Origin: JBJGXI01 sp045635475
GTDB taxonomy: Bacteria; Bacillota; Bacilli; Bacillales; Amphibacillaceae
Assembly: GCF_045635475.1 (NCBI RefSeq)
Contig: NZ_JBJGXI010000001.1
Coordinates: forward strand, 261,929 to 325,928
Reading direction: 5' to 3'
Length of the DNA: 64,000 nt
In this document: piece by piece, positions 62,001 through 64,000 of the stretch
Layout: every line of letters begins with the position of its first letter
Position numbering within the stretch: position 1 is the stretch's first letter
Notes under the pieces: generated by a model
Database searches by the model: none
Told to the model about the DNA's origin: nothing
Seen by the model: the letters and a program-made list of their open reading frames with translations, nothing else
Made by a program: the position numbers and the translations under genes

Positions 62001-64000
62001 TGGATGCACTAGAAACAGTGATTGCTGAGGCAGAAGCAGTATTGGAGGACGACAATGCTAATCAGTCGACAGTAGATGCAGCTGTTAGCACAGTAAATAC
62101 AGCGATTGATGCATTTAATGCATCTGTTATTTTAGAATATCCGGTAATCCTACCAGATATTACTATTGAAGGTGTGGAAGATGGTCAAAATTATCAAGAT
62201 CCTGTCACCCCTGTTGTTTCTGCACAAGTAGGAGATATTGATATTTCCAAATTCACAGCAGAGAGCGATACGATTTATGTGAAATTTGAGGATTCCACAG
62301 TCGAAGATGGCTTCGGTGCTCAACTAGGAAACTTAAAAGTGTTTAAGGATAATGAAGCGATCATTGAATTTGACGTTGGCTCTACTACAGAAGCAGAATA
62401 TATGTTTGAAGATGACAGTGGAGATTTAAACGGTAAAGGAAGACGCTTTGTTAATAAAGATTCTTATTGGAGCTATAAGTTAACGGGTGTAAGTGATGCA
62501 CAATCCTTATTACTTGATGTAAATAATGAATATAAAATAAGTATTGCAACAGACGAGGCTGGACCTTATGAAATTGTTGCTTACAACGAATCAAACCGTT
62601 TTGATAGTGGAATCAATAGCTTGGAGGTTTGGGTAGATGGCGAGCCTTGGACAGAAGGAACAGCTATCGAAGGCGATGGTCCACATACACTTGTTGCAAA
62701 GGCAACTAGCAATGCAGGACATACCGCTACAAAAACGATTGATTTTACAATTGGTGAAGTGGTAGAACCTAGTGTAAACTATTTGACTAATCCTAGCTTT
62801 GAAGTGGGAGAAGACGGTGTGTGTCCAGAAGGATGGGGATGTACATCCTATGGTTCAGGTGGCGTAATCTCTCGTGATTCAACCGTAATAAAAGACGGTG
62901 AGTGGTCATTGAAAATGGAAGACACTGACACAAGTTCAGGTCAATTGGTTAATCAAACCCTATCTTTAGAAGGTGGGAAGCAATATACCATTTCGGGCTG
63001 GTATAAGACAGAAGCAATTGAATCAAAAGGATATGTTTATGTATTCTACTTTGATGAAAATGGCAATCAAATAACGAATGAACAGCTTTATATTGATAAG
63101 CTCGGAACAAATGATTGGGAAGCGTTTACGCTTCAAACATCTGTTGCCCCAAAAGGCACAACGTCGATTAAGTTTAATTTCAGTATGTGGGCTACACCAG
63201 GAACGATATGGTGGGATCAGCTATCCATTACAGATGCTGGATTGTCACAATCCATTGATCATGCGAATGAAGTATTAAGTACAGCAGATATTGGAGATGC
63301 AGTAGGACAATATCCACAAGCTGCAGCAGACGTTCTAGAAACAGCAATTACAGCTGCTGAGGCAGCGGTAGGTTCTGAACAGGCAACTGTAGATCAAGCT
63401 ATCGTTACATTAAAAAAAGCAGTCGAGGCGTTCTATGCTTCTATAAATGAAGTGCAAAGAACGGCACTAGAACAAGCGCTTACTGATGCGGATGCTGTAG
63501 TTGCAGAGGCAGAAATAGGGGATGACCCAGGTCAATATCCATTATCAGCAGTTTTAGCAATTCAAAGTGCAATTGAAGATGCAGAAGCAGTTCTAACCGA
63601 TGACTCAATTGAAAACACAATCGAGGGGCAAGAAACAATTGATCAAGCAGCAACAATTTTGAATCAAGCATTAGCAACATTTGAAGCAGCGGCAATAGCA
63701 GGAGATGTTGATACAACCGCATTATCCAGTGCGATTACCGAAGCGAATGACAAAGTATCAAGTGCTGTAGTAGGAGAAGAAGTAGACGAATATCCACAAA
63801 CAGCAGTAGATGCATTAGAAGCGGCAATTGCTGCTGCAGAGTCAGTATTAGCAGATAATGAAGCCGACCAAGATCAGGTAGATGCTGCAGTAACAACGTT
63901 AAACGAAGCAGTAACAACGTTCGAAGCAGCGGTAATTAAGGAGGAAGACGACCCTTCCATACCTGACCCAAATGCAGAAATTCTCGTAACTGTTAAAGCG
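59057..64000 (+). CDS. Giant secreted beta-propeller protein with CBM-like, nested-domain and FIVAR-like repeats (3' end beyond the window)
   Basis: At least 1648 residues, open to the window edge. A Sec signal peptide (MKKFFILLMVILLIMPIVTY-AE) is followed by two CBM_4_9-like modules (about 35-195 and 195-333), the first with a CPDGWEC cysteine pair. A large repeat region at about 335-940 reads as a beta-propeller (recurring VYDPDTEKI, TYDPVTEEF, VYDPETGV, IYDPATEEV blades). Then come a FIVAR-like helical repeat (about 950-1025), an Ig-like domain split by the novel nested module (about 1035-1232), another cysteine-paired CBM-like module (about 1238-1393) and three more FIVAR-like repeats with DDPGQYP- or GQYPQAA-type cores. 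The catalytic part, if any, is probably the propeller, as in several polysaccharide lyases. Confidence 0.85.
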   Translation, partial: MKKFFILLMVILLIMPIVTYAEVGETSTTTQTAGVTELTNGSFETDENEDNCPDGWECSVDGDGTYDILTNPVHKGAQSFMTYDNNTDGYNIIEQAEVAVTPGITYMTSVWHRTNNVSDSPYIQLIFRDANGDQIQEEILYADANLNPTHDWKEISGKVTAPSGAATVDFRLAQDGVSGSIYWDSASIKDVGNVMFNGGFENNTDQWTSNGVGSVTTDDSDSAEGVRSIKLSASTDEEVVVEQNGAVNGGVWYRFQGSAKTDNGDAVLKVQWMDASDNIIDEESVIASSSEWDEIAKDIQSPFEAVKVNVQVTHQGTGSTWWDMVNVEQLPEIEDFGSQAFTLHTNNAAFDGHYAYTVTTLGYNFGKIDLNDGSLDALLQANSNSLGTMMHSNGKVYLTSNGVQVYDPDTEKISNLNLPTDCRRLNSLFELSDGKLWGTCYNPSNLFTYDPVTEEFKILDEIDEGRSYLWDVIEYKDKIFLSLGSPGALYVYDPETGVKERILQDLEESKHIRSIKLYGDRLFVKRVNPTDAIVIDADTYEQVEHLENVNGDLAEPDAQNRVLFTYNGDLNYFDLDDDSVGIVDSPHYFPNSGVIGKVRLDDQVNYPGESYAGIQNGGSIFVWNPETDAYKTIEIPMPSAASKTYQLTVGGDGSVYGVGVQGAGSFRVNPDDPLNTEAFDGPGQAEGMAAVGDYIYFGNYPSAVFYRQHVNEPWDPETIFDLGETKQNRPVAMKSYNGKIYIGAIADRGHLAGSFAIYDPATEEVKEYNGLSPDQSITSLAIKGDYAYLGTTIHGGLSSSPVTDEGKLVVFNMDTEQVEETIVPLEGNEVVSALTIGPDGNVWGIGGGDLFVYDTNTKEVTTQTLYDDVGQSHSWGVYGSMLLAQDGNVYGSAGNRLFRLDADKNLTTLFQSANVRRVVEDHQGRIWFSGGPDQTLMRYNTVATSAEEADTTALSEVISTATSLVEGAVVGDEVGQYPQAAVDALETVIAEAEAVLEDDNANQSTVDAAVSTVNTAIDAFNASVILEYPVILPDITIEGVEDGQNYQDPVTPVVSAQVGDIDISKFTAESDTIYVKFEDSTVEDGFGAQLGNLKVFKDNEAIIEFDVGSTTEAEYMFEDDSGDLNGKGRRFVNKDSYWSYKLTGVSDAQSLLLDVNNEYKISIATDEAGPYEIVAYNESNRFDSGINSLEVWVDGEPWTEGTAIEGDGPHTLVAKATSNAGHTATKTIDFTIGEVVEPSVNYLTNPSFEVGEDGVCPEGWGCTSYGSGGVISRDSTVIKDGEWSLKMEDTDTSSGQLVNQTLSLEGGKQYTISGWYKTEAIESKGYVYVFYFDENGNQITNEQLYIDKLGTNDWEAFTLQTSVAPKGTTSIKFNFSMWATPGTIWWDQLSITDAGLSQSIDHANEVLSTADIGDAVGQYPQAAADVLETAITAAEAAVGSEQATVDQAIVTLKKAVEAFYASINEVQRTALEQALTDADAVVAEAEIGDDPGQYPLSAVLAIQSAIEDAEAVLTDDSIENTIEGQETIDQAATILNQALATFEAAAIAGDVDTTALSSAITEANDKVSSAVVGEEVDEYPQTAVDALEAAIAAAESVLADNEADQDQVDAAVTTLNEAVTTFEAAVIKEEDDPSIPDPNAEILVTVKA

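Noticed and set aside
1..64000. CRISPR arrays, tRNA or rRNA genes, prophage modules
   Set aside because: No regularly spaced repeats, cloverleaf-like sequences or phage structural genes were seen on reading both strands.

Overview
The window looks like a chromosomal segment of a low-GC, Gram-positive, Bacillaceae-like bacterium, probably from a saline or algal-polysaccharide-rich habitat. The evidence is AGGAGG-type ribosome sites, TTG/GTG starts, a LplB/YtcP-type sugar ABC importer without its own ATPase, YesL (DUF624), CcpA-type cre-like boxes, a FIMAH-domain exoprotein and a class-I c-di-GMP riboswitch. No rRNA, tRNA or CRISPR array was seen.

Layout. 1-7.5 kb is a decaying edge: the end of a hydrolase gene, a GH127-like gene cut by a repeat, an AraC regulator, a sulfatase, a formylglycine-generating enzyme (FGE) gene without an intact 5' end, a LysR gene full of stops, a second AraC regulator and an unknown pseudogene. 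7.5-15.2 kb holds tatC-tatA, a Tat-exported GxGYxYP putative glycoside hydrolase and a larger Sec-exported GxGYxYP protein. 15.8-33.4 kb is the core glycan operon: LacI regulator, solute-binding lipoprotein, Gfo/Idh oxidoreductase, ThuA-like protein, two permeases, GH38 alpha-mannosidase, sulfatase, second GH38, mannose-6-phosphate isomerase, YesL and a third sulfatase. 33.5-39.1 kb holds two more oxidoreductases, remnants of other genes and a GH2 enzyme. 40.4-42.7 kb has ATP sulfurylase and APS kinase around a gutted sulfate-permease gene. 43.1-45.0 kb has a histidine phosphatase and a fourth oxidoreductase on the minus strand. 46.2-49.2 kb encodes a secreted beta-helix protein flanked by 231-bp direct repeats. 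50.1-53.4 kb is a TIM-barrel/AraC regulator with a Tm-1-type pair. 54.0-57.4 kb is a c-di-GMP riboswitch and a GGDEF-EAL protein. 57.4-58.6 kb is an intact REP-associated transposase element. 59.1 kb to the end is a giant secreted beta-propeller protein that runs off the window.

How it fits together (inference). Secreted GxGYxYP, beta-helix and beta-propeller proteins would attack a sulfated, mannose-containing polysaccharide outside the cell. The ABC system imports oligosaccharides. Cytoplasmic sulfatases and GH38 mannosidases, none with a signal peptide, finish degradation. ManA sends mannose-6-phosphate into glycolysis, and freed sulfate can feed sat/cysC without a sulfate importer. The most interesting novel signals are a roughly 115-residue domain nested inside two unrelated host domains, a TIM-barrel enzyme fold reused as a sensor on an AraC regulator, and a graded series of decaying REP-transposase elements.
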